Position numbers and translations under genes: made by a program. Positions 1-9,322 of a DNA stretch of 64,000 bases are shown piece after piece. The stretch is from JARFVT01 sp036677425. Its GTDB lineage: Bacteria; Pseudomonadota; Alphaproteobacteria; UBA8366; Aestuariispiraceae. Where the stretch lies: contig JARFVT010000013.1 in the NCBI GenBank assembly GCA_036677425.1, positions 930,001 to 994,000 on the forward strand, read 5' to 3'. A model generated the notes under the pieces. The model saw only the letters and a program-made list of their open reading frames with translations, made no database searches and had not been told where the DNA came from. Position 1 is the first letter of the stretch; each line of letters begins with the position of its first letter.

Positions 1-30
1 TTCTCATACTATTCATCTTCCGTAAAATAC

Positions 31-1041
31 TCAGTTACTACGCTTGCCATTAATATCGAATAAATGCAATTTATCACTATTTGCACCATAAGTAACGCTT
101 TGTCCTGTTTTAACGTCGCTGCTGCCTGATGTGGCGGCAATTATTTGCGTGTCATCTTGGCTGGTTAAATAAATATAACTGACATCGCCTAATCGCTCTA
201 CGGCATCAACTTTGCCAGTTATGATAAAATCGGCATTTTTGCTTTCGATTAAATGTTCGGGGCGAATGCCGATGGTTGCGATATTATTATCAAAATTTGT
301 ATATATTTTAGGATTTAAAAAATTCATTTTTGGTGAGCCAATGAATCCTGCGACAAATAAATTTTCTGGTTTGTTATATAATTCTAATGGCTTGCCAATC
401 TGTTCCACATAGCCATCATTTAGCACAATAATTTTATCGGCTAATGTCATTGCCTCTACCTGATCATGGGTTACATAAACAACGGTATTTTTAAGATTTT
501 GATGTAGTTTAGAAATCTCAATTCTTGTTTGCACCCGAAGGGCGGCATCTAAATTTGATAATGGTTCATCAAATAAAAATACCTGTGGATCACGAACGAT
601 AGCCCGTCCAATGGCAACCCGTTGGCGTTGACCGCCTGATAATTCTGCTGGTTTACGGTGCAATAACTCACCTAGTTGTAAAATATTAGCAGCCTTTTCA
701 ACCCTTTGTTTAATTTCCGCTTTACCAATTTTTTTAATAGATAGGCCAAAGGCCATATTTTTAAATACATTCATATGTGGATAAAGCGCGTATGATTGAA
801 AAACCATCGCTATACCACGTTGTGATGGCGGTAAATCATTGACTTTGATATTGCCAATTTCTATATCACCTGCGGTTATTTCTTCTAAACCAGCGATCAT
901 ACGTAATAATGTTGATTTTCCACATCCTGAAGGGCCGACAAATACGCAAAATTCACCATCTTTGATATCAATATCAACGCCGTGAATAACCACAGTATCG
1001 CCATAGGATTTACGAACCGCATGTAATTTTATATTTGCCAT
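31..1041 (-). CDS. Sugar ABC transporter ATP-binding protein (MalK/UgpC/MsmX type)
   Basis: ATPase subunit that powers carbohydrate import at the inner membrane. Seen: Walker A GPSGCGKST (residues 36-44), Q-loop FQSYALYPH, ABC signature LSGGQRQR (134-141), Walker B LFDEP (about 156-160) and H-loop YVTHDQVEAM, followed by a C-terminal extension of about 100 residues with the TOBE-like IGIRPEHL segment typical of MalK-type subunits. At 336 aa it is slightly shorter than the usual 350-370. It is the last gene of the leftward operon, 12 bp after a MalG-type permease. The substrate is not readable from this subunit; the MurQ/Nag context points to an amino sugar or disaccharide. Confidence 0.95.
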   Translation of the reverse strand: MANIKLHAVRKSYGDTVVIHGVDIDIKDGEFCVFVGPSGCGKSTLLRMIAGLEEITAGDIEIGNIKVNDLPPSQRGIAMVFQSYALYPHMNVFKNMAFGLSIKKIGKAEIKQRVEKAANILQLGELLHRKPAELSGGQRQRVAIGRAIVRDPQVFLFDEPLSNLDAALRVQTRIEISKLHQNLKNTVVYVTHDQVEAMTLADKIIVLNDGYVEQIGKPLELYNKPENLFVAGFIGSPKMNFLNPKIYTNFDNNIATIGIRPEHLIESKNADFIITGKVDAVERLGDVSYIYLTSQDDTQIIAATSGSSDVKTGQSVTYGANSDKLHLFDINGKRSN

Positions 1042-1053
1042 TATTTAAAGCCT

Positions 1054-1902
1054 TTATTTAACTGCACCCGATGTGATACCGCGTATTAATTGCCGTGAAA
1101 AAATAAGATAGACGATCATGATTGGTATGATTGCCAATGTTAATGAGGCCAAAACCGCATTCCAATCTGTCACATATTGACCGACAAATTGCTGTACGCC
1201 CAAGGTTACTGTTCTTGTCTCTTCCCCTGGTGATAGAATAAGCGGAAACCATAAATCATTCCAAACTGGAACCATAGTAAAAATACCAACCGTGGCAATT
1301 GCTGGCCTTGTTAGGGGTAGAATTATCTGGAAGAAAATACGATATTCGCTAACCCCGTCGCATCTTGCTGCTTCTTTTAAATCTTTTGGGATTTGATGCA
1401 TGAATTCATTTAAAATAAAAATCGTAAGCGGCAGGCTTTGTGCCACATAAACCAATATCAATGCGGTTAATGTATTGGTAAGGCCTAATGATACAATAAG
1501 TTTTAAAATACTAACGCTACCAAGGCGAATAGGTATCATTATGCCAATTGCCAAATATAGACCAAGCAATGTATTGCCGCGAAATTTATATTCAGATAAA
1601 GCCCATGCAGCCATAGATGCGATTAATAAAGTTATTGCAAGCGTTGCTACCATTATTGTGATTGAATTTAAAAAATATAAATCAAAGCTGCTTCTGGTTA
1701 ATACTTTTTCAAAACCAACCAGCGAAAATGTATCAAATGTAGGTAATGCCATCGGGTCGTTAAAAATTGCCTTACGTGATTTAAATGAGTTGCTGATGAC
1801 AAGGAAAATTGGCCATAGGGCTAAGATCATATAGGCAAATAAAATTATTTGTACGCCAATTCCGCCTAATGGTCGCCGTAATTTATGTGATGCCTTAACC
1901 AT
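1054..1902 (-). CDS. Sugar ABC transporter permease, MalG-like
   Basis: Inner-membrane permease of the CUT1 carbohydrate ABC family, 282 aa, with about six hydrophobic segments. The cytoplasmic EAA loop that docks on the ATPase is visible as EAARCDGVSEYRIFFQIILP in the C-terminal half. The N-terminal WPIFLVISNSFK is the usual MalG start region. It sits between the MalF-like permease (14 bp upstream) and the ATPase (12 bp downstream), so it is the second transmembrane subunit of the same importer. Confidence 0.93.
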   Translation of the reverse strand: MVKASHKLRRPLGGIGVQIILFAYMILALWPIFLVISNSFKSRKAIFNDPMALPTFDTFSLVGFEKVLTRSSFDLYFLNSITIMVATLAITLLIASMAAWALSEYKFRGNTLLGLYLAIGIMIPIRLGSVSILKLIVSLGLTNTLTALILVYVAQSLPLTIFILNEFMHQIPKDLKEAARCDGVSEYRIFFQIILPLTRPAIATVGIFTMVPVWNDLWFPLILSPGEETRTVTLGVQQFVGQYVTDWNAVLASLTLAIIPIMIVYLIFSRQLIRGITSGAVK

Positions 1903-1916
1903 GATATATTATCCTT

Positions 1917-2861
1917 TTAAAATGCATAACGATGCAGGCGACGTTGAATGATATATAGATAAAATATTATTCCCAGTAAAATAATAAGGAACATTGATGT
2001 TGCCACTGTCGCACCCATATTTGGATCGCCAATTTGCAATTGGAAACCAAAGAAAACACGATAGAAAAAAGTCCCCATAATATCGGTCGAAAAATTAGGC
2101 CCAGCCAATGCGCCTTTTACTGCATATATTAAATCAAAGGCATTGAAATTTGCAACGAATGTTAATACGGATACAATACCAAGGGTTGGTAATATCAAGG
2201 GTAATTTAATACGCCAAAAAATTTGCATGTGATTAGCACCGTCAATTTCGGCGGCTTCTGTCAAATCTTCGGGTATATTTAAAAGTGCGGCATAAATAAG
2301 CATCATCGGTATTCCAACCCATTGCCAAACCGATATAAGCGATAGGGTAATTAATGCGCTGCCATCATCGCCAAGCCATGGTTGGAAGTAATCTTCAAGG
2401 CCGACATATGTCATTAATTCTTCGGCAACCCCCCATAAAGGGTTGAGAATAAGTTGCCATGTGAAACCAATTATCACCACCGACATCATTGTCGGCATAA
2501 AAATCGCAGTGCGATAAAAATTACGCCCTTTGACAACGGGAAGGCTTAATAATGCCGCCAACAATAATCCAATTGGATTTTGCACCAACATATGGACTAC
2601 AAATAAAATAAAGTTATTATATAATGCGTTCCAAAATGATGATGACCATTCAGAATCACCAAGCAAGGTGAAATAATTATCCAAGCCAACAAATTCTAAT
2701 TGATTAGCATCATTTGGATAAAATGTTGAAAATCGAATAGTATCGACCAAAGGGTAAATCATAAATAGCGAATATATAAAAACTGCGGGCAGTAAAAATA
2801 TTATAATATGAAATGGAAATTTATTTTTAAAAATTTTATTTTCCAAATTGGCAATTTTCAT
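1917..2861 (-). CDS. Sugar ABC transporter permease, MalF-like
   Basis: First transmembrane subunit of the importer, 314 aa. It has an N-terminal membrane segment after a basic stretch, about six membrane spans, and an EAA loop (EAAEIDGANHMQIFWRIKLP). The family is CUT1 (UgpA/MalF/LacF type). It lies directly downstream of the binding-protein gene, separated by a 117-bp gap containing a stem-loop, and is followed 14 bp later by the MalG-like permease. Substrate inferred only from the operon (amino sugars). Confidence 0.93.
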   Translation of the reverse strand: MKIANLENKIFKNKFPFHIIIFLLPAVFIYSLFMIYPLVDTIRFSTFYPNDANQLEFVGLDNYFTLLGDSEWSSSFWNALYNNFILFVVHMLVQNPIGLLLAALLSLPVVKGRNFYRTAIFMPTMMSVVIIGFTWQLILNPLWGVAEELMTYVGLEDYFQPWLGDDGSALITLSLISVWQWVGIPMMLIYAALLNIPEDLTEAAEIDGANHMQIFWRIKLPLILPTLGIVSVLTFVANFNAFDLIYAVKGALAGPNFSTDIMGTFFYRVFFGFQLQIGDPNMGATVATSMFLIILLGIIFYLYIIQRRLHRYAF

Positions 2862-2937
2862 CTGTTTTCCCTTTAATATCTATTTAATATTATCGATTAA
2901 TAAATATTGGGCAAATAATATTGAAATCTAAATAGTT

Positions 2938-2968
2938 ATCGAGCCAGCTTAATTTAAGATGGCCCGAT
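2938..2968 (-). terminator. Intercistronic stem-loop between binding protein and permeases
   Basis: Arms ATCGAGCCA and TGGCCCGAT (one mismatch) enclose a second inner arm pair CTTAA/TTAAG. There is no clear T run after it on the leftward strand. In binding-protein operons such structures often stabilise the upstream message or partly terminate, giving more binding protein than permease; that role is inferred. Confidence 0.5.
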
Positions 2969-2978
2969 ATTATAAAGA

Positions 2979-4247
2979 TTATTGATGTGGCGCATACCAT
3001 TTAGCTAAACCATCTTCGGCACGCTTTGCGGCAGCCTCAGGGGTCATTTTGCCGTTTAATACTTGCGCGCTAACATTCCAAAGTTCAGTCTCTAAATTAG
3101 GCGTTCCACGCGATAATATTTGATATGAATTACGGATGGTAGATTTACATTTTTCGCGCCAGCTAACGAATTCATTGGCAACAGGGTCTTTAATGGTAAC
3201 CTTTGCATCAGATAATGGGAAAAATCCTGGTAAAGCATTGGCAAGCAATGTGGCAAATTTTGATTGAGACATCCAATTTAGGAAAGTTTTTGCCGCGGCT
3301 ATATTTTTTGAATTGGCATTAATACCAAGTCCTATATCGGTATGATCGGAAATATAACATGTATCACCAGAAGCACCAGTTGGCGGTGGGAATGCACCAA
3401 ATTTAAAATCAGCCTGTGAATTAAATGTGGCAATATCCCATGAACCAGCAGGATAGATAACGGCACGGCCTAATGTGAATAAATTTTGCGTATCAGGGTA
3501 TTTTTGTGCGCTGTAGCCTTTGCCCATATATGGCGACCATTCGGCTAAATGTTTGAATGTATCCACATATGCTTTATCGCTATATTTTCCTGAACCGTCA
3601 ATTAATGCTTTACGGCCTTCCTCGCCTTTCCAGAAATTAGGTCCGATATTTTGGAAGCCCATGGTTGCAGCTTCCCATTGATCGGCAGTACCAAAAGCGA
3701 TTGGCGTATATTTACTTTCTGATTTTATTTTTTTAACCACAGCCATAAATTCAGTACGAGTTTTAGGGATATTTAGGCCTAATTCAGCAAAAATTTCCTT
3801 GTTATAGATAAAACCATGAATGACGGAGGCCATAGGCAAGCAAAATGTTGTTTTACCATCATCGGTTGTCCATGCGCTTTTTGCCACATCAGAAAAGCTT
3901 GATAAGCCAGATAAATCATTCAAGCTGGCAAGATTGCCTTGTTTAAATAATTCAAGCGATGCGTCAAATGGGCGGCATGTTATTAAATCACCCGCTGTTC
4001 CTCCTGCGAGCCTTGCATTTAAACTAGCATTATAATCGGCAGGTGGTGATGGATCAAATTTAACGGTAATATCGGGATATTCTTTGTTAAATGCAGGGAT
4101 AATTTGATCGCTCCAAATATCGGCATCATCATTACGCCAGCTTTCGATACTTAATTCCGCACCAGCATTAGCGGCAATTGGCATGATTGCCATGAACCCA
4201 GCGAGCACAGTTGATAACAGTTTAATTTTAGAATTTAACATAGTCAT
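2979..4247 (-). CDS. Extracellular sugar-binding protein of ABC importer
   Basis: Periplasmic solute-binding protein (SBP family 1, MalE/UgpB-like), 422 aa from the chosen start. The start at 4247 is preferred over an in-frame ATG at 4295 because AGGAGG lies 8 bases upstream, the protein then opens with a signal peptide (basic start, LLSTVLAGFMAIMPIAANAGA, cleavage near ANA-GA), and overlap with murQ disappears. The mature part begins ELSIESWRNDDADIW, typical for family 1, and has the later motif GRAVIYPAGSWDI. It is followed by the two permeases. Specificity cannot be told from sequence; MurNAc/GlcNAc or a chitin-type oligosaccharide is the inference. Confidence 0.93.
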   Translation of the reverse strand: MTMLNSKIKLLSTVLAGFMAIMPIAANAGAELSIESWRNDDADIWSDQIIPAFNKEYPDITVKFDPSPPADYNASLNARLAGGTAGDLITCRPFDASLELFKQGNLASLNDLSGLSSFSDVAKSAWTTDDGKTTFCLPMASVIHGFIYNKEIFAELGLNIPKTRTEFMAVVKKIKSESKYTPIAFGTADQWEAATMGFQNIGPNFWKGEEGRKALIDGSGKYSDKAYVDTFKHLAEWSPYMGKGYSAQKYPDTQNLFTLGRAVIYPAGSWDIATFNSQADFKFGAFPPPTGASGDTCYISDHTDIGLGINANSKNIAAAKTFLNWMSQSKFATLLANALPGFFPLSDAKVTIKDPVANEFVSWREKCKSTIRNSYQILSRGTPNLETELWNVSAQVLNGKMTPEAAAKRAEDGLAKWYAPHQ

Positions 4248-4266
4248 ATTTTGATCCTCCTGTTGA

Positions 4267-5208
4267 TTATTTAATGTTATTATTTTTAATTTCACCCATC
4301 ACAAGGCGAAGATTACCATCAGCTTTGGCAAGCTTTGCCTCCGCCAAATTTAATGTCAAACCCATAGCAATTAATATCGCAGGCTTGATAACTCCTTTTG
4401 TTTGTCTTAATGCCCTTTCGGCATTATTTAATTCGACTTCGGCGATGCTGGCGACTATACGCGCCGCGCGTTCAACAAGTTTTTCATTATCGGCAACCAT
4501 ATTAACCATAAAGCCATCGACTATATGTCCCATTTTACTCATAAATAAAGTCGATAACATGCCAAGGGCGGCCTTTTGCGCTGTGCCTGCGCCTAATCTG
4601 GTTGATCCTGCAATCACTTCAACCCCAGATTCTAGACAAATATTATGATCGGCAAGCAATAGCATTTTTGAACCAGGGTTATTGGCAATTGCGACAGTCA
4701 ACGCCTTCACCTTTATTGCCGCTTCAAGCAAGCCAAGACTATATGGTGTCGTGCCGCTTGCAGAGACTATTATAACAATATCATCGCTTGTTATATTATG
4801 TTGTTTGATTTCTATTTCTCCAGAATAATAGCTATTTTCTGCTGCGCCAATTGGCTTAAGTCGTGCATCATCACCACCTGCCATTAAGAATAATTGCCGT
4901 TCAAGTGGCCAACCAAATGTTGGATTAATTTCCATTGCATCTTGTAATGCAAGTAATCCAGCAGAACCTGCACCAGCATAAATTAAGCGGCTATTATTAT
5001 TTTGTAATTTTTGTGAAATTGCATCGGCGGCTTTATCTAGTTGTGGAATAGCAGCATATACAGATTGCACCGCACGCGCCTGCCCATCAAGCAAATGAGT
5101 TAATATCTCCGTTCCAGATAAAAGGTCTAAACCTTTATATTTTGGGTCGGGTGTTTCGGTTGCAGGGGCGTTGTTACCCCAGATTTTTTTATAAAGTCCA
5201 ATATACAT
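4267..5208 (-). CDS. murQ: N-acetylmuramic acid 6-phosphate etherase
   Basis: Cleaves the D-lactyl ether of MurNAc-6-phosphate to give GlcNAc-6-phosphate and D-lactate, in the cytoplasm. The 313-aa protein has a SIS fold: phosphosugar loops YAGAGSAGLLALQDA and IVSASGTTPYSLG, the MurQ-typical LMAGGDDARL, and the segment GAEVIAGSTRL-type (here GVEVIAGSTRLGAGTAQK) with NEKLVERAARIV further on. The stretch MEINPTFGWP corresponds to the family's PPTFG region. It is the first gene of the leftward operon and lies 19 bp upstream of the binding-protein start, so etherase and importer are co-transcribed. This links uptake to peptidoglycan amino sugars. Confidence 0.92.
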   Translation of the reverse strand: MYIGLYKKIWGNNAPATETPDPKYKGLDLLSGTEILTHLLDGQARAVQSVYAAIPQLDKAADAISQKLQNNNSRLIYAGAGSAGLLALQDAMEINPTFGWPLERQLFLMAGGDDARLKPIGAAENSYYSGEIEIKQHNITSDDIVIIVSASGTTPYSLGLLEAAIKVKALTVAIANNPGSKMLLLADHNICLESGVEVIAGSTRLGAGTAQKAALGMLSTLFMSKMGHIVDGFMVNMVADNEKLVERAARIVASIAEVELNNAERALRQTKGVIKPAILIAMGLTLNLAEAKLAKADGNLRLVMGEIKNNNIK

Positions 5209-5457
5209 ACCAATATACTATATGATGATTTAAGAAAAACAGAGTCATTTTTTTAAATATTGATATTATTATTTTTTATTTAAATAAAATTGTTATAATT
5301 CAATATATTACATAATTAATATTTTTATTATTTAAAATAAACTTTGGATTTTTTTATTATATAGATATTATATAAAATATAAATGGTATTGAAACTGGTA
5401 TTTAATTAAGTTATGTTGATTATCAAATTACATCTAAAATATTAAAGGTTATGGTTT
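5209..5457. promoter_or_regulatory. Divergent promoter region between murQ and the nag operon
   Basis: 249 bp, very AT-rich, no ORF. Near the rightward gene lies TGGTATTGAAACTGGTAT (5384-5401), two TGGTAT half-sites 12 bp apart. A third (reverse ATACCA) occurs at about 5207-5212 next to the murQ start. These are possible operators for the GntR-family regulator encoded in the rightward operon, but the half-site arrangement is direct rather than the expected inverted one. A clear -35/-10 pair could not be fixed. Confidence 0.35.
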
Positions 5458-6348
5458 TTGAAAGATAAAGATATTTTATTTTTAGCATTAGATTGCGGCG
5501 GCACAAAAACTCGTGCGCGTCTAACTAATATCGCTGGTGATTGCTTGGGCCACGGTCTGTCGGGTCCGGCGAATGCTTTCATTGGCTTAGATGTTGTTTT
5601 TAAACAAATGATAATTGCTGCTAATCTTGCATTAATAGATGCCAAACGCAGCGATATTACATTTGATAAAATATATGTTGGATTAGGCATGGCGGGATTG
5701 TCATCAGGTCGGTTACGCCAAGAATTGCGCGAATATAACCATCCTTTTGCCAGTTTGCGGGCAGAAACTGACGCGCATATTGCCCAATTAGGCGCATTTA
5801 ATGGTGGCGATGGCGCAGTCTTAATAACGGGTACGGGTTCTTGTGGTTATGCAAATATTGATGGCAAAATTTTTATTAAGGGCGGTAATGGGTTTAATAT
5901 ATCCGATCATGGAAGCGGCGCATATTTAGGGCGAATAGCATTGCGGCGTGCGCTTCAAGGATATGAGGGCATATTGCCTTATACTTCTTTATGTAAAGCA
6001 ATCATGGTAAAATTTGATCAATCGATCGATAAATTAGTCGATTGGGCCGATAAAGCAAAACCAGTTGATTATGGTAAATTTACACCCATTATATTTTCTC
6101 ATGCAAAACAAGATGTATTAGCAAAGGAACTTATTAGACAAACAGCACAAGAAATAGATATAATCATTTCGGTATTGCTTAACCTTGGTTCACCATCGGT
6201 GGCATTGGTTGGTGGCATGTCTGTGCCATTGATGCCTTGGTTGTCGGATAAATTAAAACCTTATTTAACAAAGCCGCTTGGTGATGCGCTTGACGGTGCG
6301 CGTCTGTTGGCATTGGATGGATTTTATGACAGGGATAATAATGCTTAA
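5458..6348 (+). CDS. nagK: N-acetylglucosamine kinase, BadF/BadG/BcrA/BcrD ATPase family
   Basis: Predicted to phosphorylate GlcNAc (and possibly MurNAc or glucosamine) to the 6-phosphate. 296 aa with the ASKHA fold: phosphate-1 loop LALDCGGTKTRARL at the N terminus, adenosine/phosphate-2 region VLITGTGSCGY, GGNGFNISDHGSGAYLG, and VALVGGMSVPL near the end. The start is TTG: the nearby ATG at 5451 is out of frame and stops after five codons, whereas AAAGG lies nine bases upstream of the TTG. It opens the rightward operon and overlaps the regulator gene by 8 bp. Substrate is inferred from nagA and murQ next door. Confidence 0.85.
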   Translation: MKDKDILFLALDCGGTKTRARLTNIAGDCLGHGLSGPANAFIGLDVVFKQMIIAANLALIDAKRSDITFDKIYVGLGMAGLSSGRLRQELREYNHPFASLRAETDAHIAQLGAFNGGDGAVLITGTGSCGYANIDGKIFIKGGNGFNISDHGSGAYLGRIALRRALQGYEGILPYTSLCKAIMVKFDQSIDKLVDWADKAKPVDYGKFTPIIFSHAKQDVLAKELIRQTAQEIDIIISVLLNLGSPSVALVGGMSVPLMPWLSDKLKPYLTKPLGDALDGARLLALDGFYDRDNNA

Positions 6349-7096
6349 TCCCGCGCCCTTGCTTGATTTATTAAAAACTGAAATTGCTGATAATTATGGG
6401 ATATCTATACCGCTTTATAAAAAAATTCAACGCGGATTATATAAGGCCATTGAAAATAATTTAATTGGCAGCGATGAAGCATTACCGAGCGAACGTGATT
6501 TAGCGGCAAGTCTAGGGGTGTCGCGCATAACTATCAGGCGTGCAATCGCCGTAATGGCCGAAAATGGTGCGTTGCTACAACGGCGTGGGGCAGGGACATT
6601 CGTTAATATTAGGGTTGTGCAGCCATTATCAAATTTAACCAGCTTTACCGAAGATATGGCATCGCGTGGCATTAAAACCGACCTTATATGGCTTGATCGG
6701 TCGGTCGGTATCGCATCACCGCATGAGGCGGAAATGTTGCAATTAACGGCTGGTTCAAAAATAAGCCGCCTATATCGAATGCGCCGCGCCGATGATAGGC
6801 CATTATGTTTGGAATATGCCTGTTTACCCAATAAATTTGTCCCAGAACCAAAATTAATAAAAAAATCATTATATAAATATCTTGATGGTATTGGTAAAAA
6901 ACCAATACGCGCAATGCAAAAAATAAGTGCGGAGCTTTTTACCATTGAACATGCCCATCTTTTAGGGGTAGAGCCACATAGCGCATGCCTTTATATTGAA
7001 CGCCGTTCTTTTTTAGATGATGGCACGCCTGTTGAGTTTGTTTGTTCGCATTATCGTGGCGATTCTTATGATTTTATTGTGGAACTTAAATTATGA
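6341..7096 (+). CDS. nagR: GntR-family transcriptional regulator, HutC/NagR type
   Basis: 252 aa. N-terminal winged helix (about residues 15-85: LPSERDLAASLGVSRITIRRAI, then GAGTFV) followed by a UTRA ligand-binding domain (YRMRRADDRPLCLEYACLP, ERRSFLDDGTPVEFVCSHYRGDSYDF). The start at 6341 is chosen because AGGG lies just upstream and the longer in-frame extension only shadows the kinase gene. HutC-type regulators in this context sense GlcNAc-6P or GlcN-6P and repress the operon. It probably acts on the 5209-5457 region. The symbol is by analogy. Confidence 0.85.
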   Translation: MLNPAPLLDLLKTEIADNYGISIPLYKKIQRGLYKAIENNLIGSDEALPSERDLAASLGVSRITIRRAIAVMAENGALLQRRGAGTFVNIRVVQPLSNLTSFTEDMASRGIKTDLIWLDRSVGIASPHEAEMLQLTAGSKISRLYRMRRADDRPLCLEYACLPNKFVPEPKLIKKSLYKYLDGIGKKPIRAMQKISAELFTIEHAHLLGVEPHSACLYIERRSFLDDGTPVEFVCSHYRGDSYDFIVELKL

Positions 7097-8130
7097 CAAA
7101 AATATCGCTTGCGACACAAATGTCGGTTGAAACAAAAGAAGCACCAAATGCGGTGGGTCGAATGCTGTTAAATAACAAAGCCGCATGTATGGATCTTGGT
7201 GCGAAATTACGCGCATCACCGCCAAAATTTGTCGCAACTTGTGCTAGGGGAAGTTCAGATCATGCCGCGAGCTATGCCAAATATTTAATCGAAACACAAA
7301 TAGGCATAATATGTGCCTCTGCCGCGCCATCAATTGCATCGGTCTATGGGGTTGAAGTCAAAATGGATGGGGCGTTATTCATTGCAATATCTCAATCTGG
7401 GCAAAGCCCTGATATATTGGCTACGACAAAAGCTGCGAAATCTGCTGGTGCTTTAGTGGTGGTTATTGTCAATATGGAAAATTCTCCATTGGCGGCGATG
7501 GCGGATATAATATTACCGCTTTGTGCAGGTGATGAAACAAGTGTGGCGGCAACAAAATCATATATAACAAGCTTGGCAGCAATTGCTCAGATGGTGGCTC
7601 ATTGGTCGAATAATGATAAAATATTACAAGAATTAGACAAATTACCAACACAGCTTAACGAGGCAATCTTATGTGATTGGTCGGCTGCGGTAGATGATAT
7701 TGTTAAATCTGAACATTTACTGGTGATTGGTCGCGGCGTTGGATTTGCCATAGCGCAAGAGGCCGCATTAAAATTTAAAGAAACCTGTAGTCTTCATGCC
7801 GAAGCATTCAGCGCGGCGGAAATACGCCACGGGCCAATGGCAATTTTAAAAAATAAAATTACCACATTGGTATTCTCGCAAAATGACCAAACACAGCCAG
7901 ATATTATTGATTTATTATCATTATTAAAAGATCAAAAAGCACCAGTTTATAGCGTAGGAATTGTTAATTCACCAGCAATAGAGCTAGCCATCGTTAATGA
8001 TGTTTATCATTTATTTGCACCGCTTATTATGGTGCAGAGCTTTTATATTATGGTTAATAAAATTGCTGTAATGAAAGGGCTAAACCCTGATAAACCACCA
8101 TTGCTTTGCAAGGTTACTGAAACAAAATGA
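7093..8130 (+). CDS. Glucosamine-6-phosphate deaminase, SIS-domain type (NagB-II/AgaS-like)
   Basis: 345 aa with two SIS domains and no glutaminase domain, so it resembles the isomerase half of GlmS rather than classical NagB. Seen: CARGSSDHAASYAKYLIE, SQSGQSPDILATTKAAK, DETSVAATKSYITSL, then GRGVGFAIAQEAALKFKETCSLHAEAFSA split across the second SIS domain, and AEIRHGPMAI. In the family this converts GlcN-6P to fructose-6P and ammonia. It overlaps the regulator and nagA by ATGA on both sides, so the genes are translationally coupled, and no other nagB is in the window. Confidence 0.85.
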   Translation: MTKISLATQMSVETKEAPNAVGRMLLNNKAACMDLGAKLRASPPKFVATCARGSSDHAASYAKYLIETQIGIICASAAPSIASVYGVEVKMDGALFIAISQSGQSPDILATTKAAKSAGALVVVIVNMENSPLAAMADIILPLCAGDETSVAATKSYITSLAAIAQMVAHWSNNDKILQELDKLPTQLNEAILCDWSAAVDDIVKSEHLLVIGRGVGFAIAQEAALKFKETCSLHAEAFSAAEIRHGPMAILKNKITTLVFSQNDQTQPDIIDLLSLLKDQKAPVYSVGIVNSPAIELAIVNDVYHLFAPLIMVQSFYIMVNKIAVMKGLNPDKPPLLCKVTETK

Positions 8131-9290
8131 CCATAGATAAAGTTAAAGCTATCAGTAAAAAAGCATTAATAAGCGAGCGTATTTTTACTGGTGAAAAAAT
8201 ATTATTTTCTCATGCCATATTGGTTAATGGCAATATTATTGATGACATATGCCCCGTCGATGATATTCCTTGTGATTATACAATAGAAAATCTTGGCAAG
8301 GGGATATTAACGGCTGGTTTTATCGATTTACAAGTCAATGGTGGTGGTGGGGTTTTATTCAATGATGAACCGACGGTTTATGGTATAGAAAAAATTTCAA
8401 AGGCACATCGGAAATTTGGCAGCACCAGTATATTGCCAACATTAATTAGCGATGATTTTAAGATAATGCAGCAAGCATGTAACGCCGTTGAAACAGCGAT
8501 TGCCAATAATATTGACGGCATATTGGGCATTCATTTGGAAGGCCCATATATTAATATTGCGCGCAAGGGCGTGCATAATGGTGATATTATTCGTAAATTT
8601 GAAGATAAAATATTTTCTCTTATGGTTATTGATAAGCTGGGCCCAAGTATTTTAACCATAGCACCAGAAATGTTAGATGCAGGTATATTAACAAAATTAG
8701 CGGCAACAGGATTTAAAATTTGTGCTGGTCATACGGCGGCGGGATATGATGATATAAAAACTGCCTTATCTGAAGGTTTAAGCGGCTTTACACATTTATT
8801 CAATGCCATGACACCGATGAATAGCAGAGAACCAGGCGTAGTCGGTGCTGCATTGGAAGATCAGGATAGCTATTGCGGTATTATTATTGATGGTCATCAT
8901 ATTCATAAGGCGGTGATGAAAATAGCAATCGCAGCAAAAACCACTGGACGAATGATATTGGTAAGCGATGCCATGCCATCGGTTGGCGCGAAGGATAAAG
9001 CATTTAAAGTCAATGGTGAAAATATAATCGTTGAAAATGGTCGTTGCATAACAAAAGATGGTGTTTTGGCTGGTTCTGATTTGGATATGATAACCGCAGT
9101 AAAAAATACGGTGATGATGGTTGGACTTGATATGGAAGAAGCCTTGCGAATGGCAAGCCTATATCCAGCCACATATATGGGGGTTGATGATAGATTAGGA
9201 TCTATAGCCAAGGGTCTTCAAGCCGATATTATTCATATTCGTGATGATTTTACAATTTCCACAACATGGATAAATGGCAGCATAAATTAA
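8127..9290 (+). CDS. nagA: N-acetylglucosamine-6-phosphate deacetylase
   Basis: Removes the acetyl group of GlcNAc-6P to yield GlcN-6P, feeding the deaminase gene that overlaps it. 387 aa, amidohydrolase fold: GFIDLQVNGGGGV near residue 65, metal ligand region HLEGPYIN, CAGHTAAGYDD, THLFNAMTPMNSREPG, DGHHIHKA, and the catalytic aspartate segment LVSDAMPSVG. The C-terminal SLYPATYMGVDDRLGSIAKG is standard for NagA. ATG overlaps the stop of the previous gene. Confidence 0.95.
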   Translation: MTIDKVKAISKKALISERIFTGEKILFSHAILVNGNIIDDICPVDDIPCDYTIENLGKGILTAGFIDLQVNGGGGVLFNDEPTVYGIEKISKAHRKFGSTSILPTLISDDFKIMQQACNAVETAIANNIDGILGIHLEGPYINIARKGVHNGDIIRKFEDKIFSLMVIDKLGPSILTIAPEMLDAGILTKLAATGFKICAGHTAAGYDDIKTALSEGLSGFTHLFNAMTPMNSREPGVVGAALEDQDSYCGIIIDGHHIHKAVMKIAIAAKTTGRMILVSDAMPSVGAKDKAFKVNGENIIVENGRCITKDGVLAGSDLDMITAVKNTVMMVGLDMEEALRMASLYPATYMGVDDRLGSIAKGLQADIIHIRDDFTISTTWINGSIN

Positions 9291-9322
9291 CAATAATATA
9301 TATAATTAACGGGCAGATATGA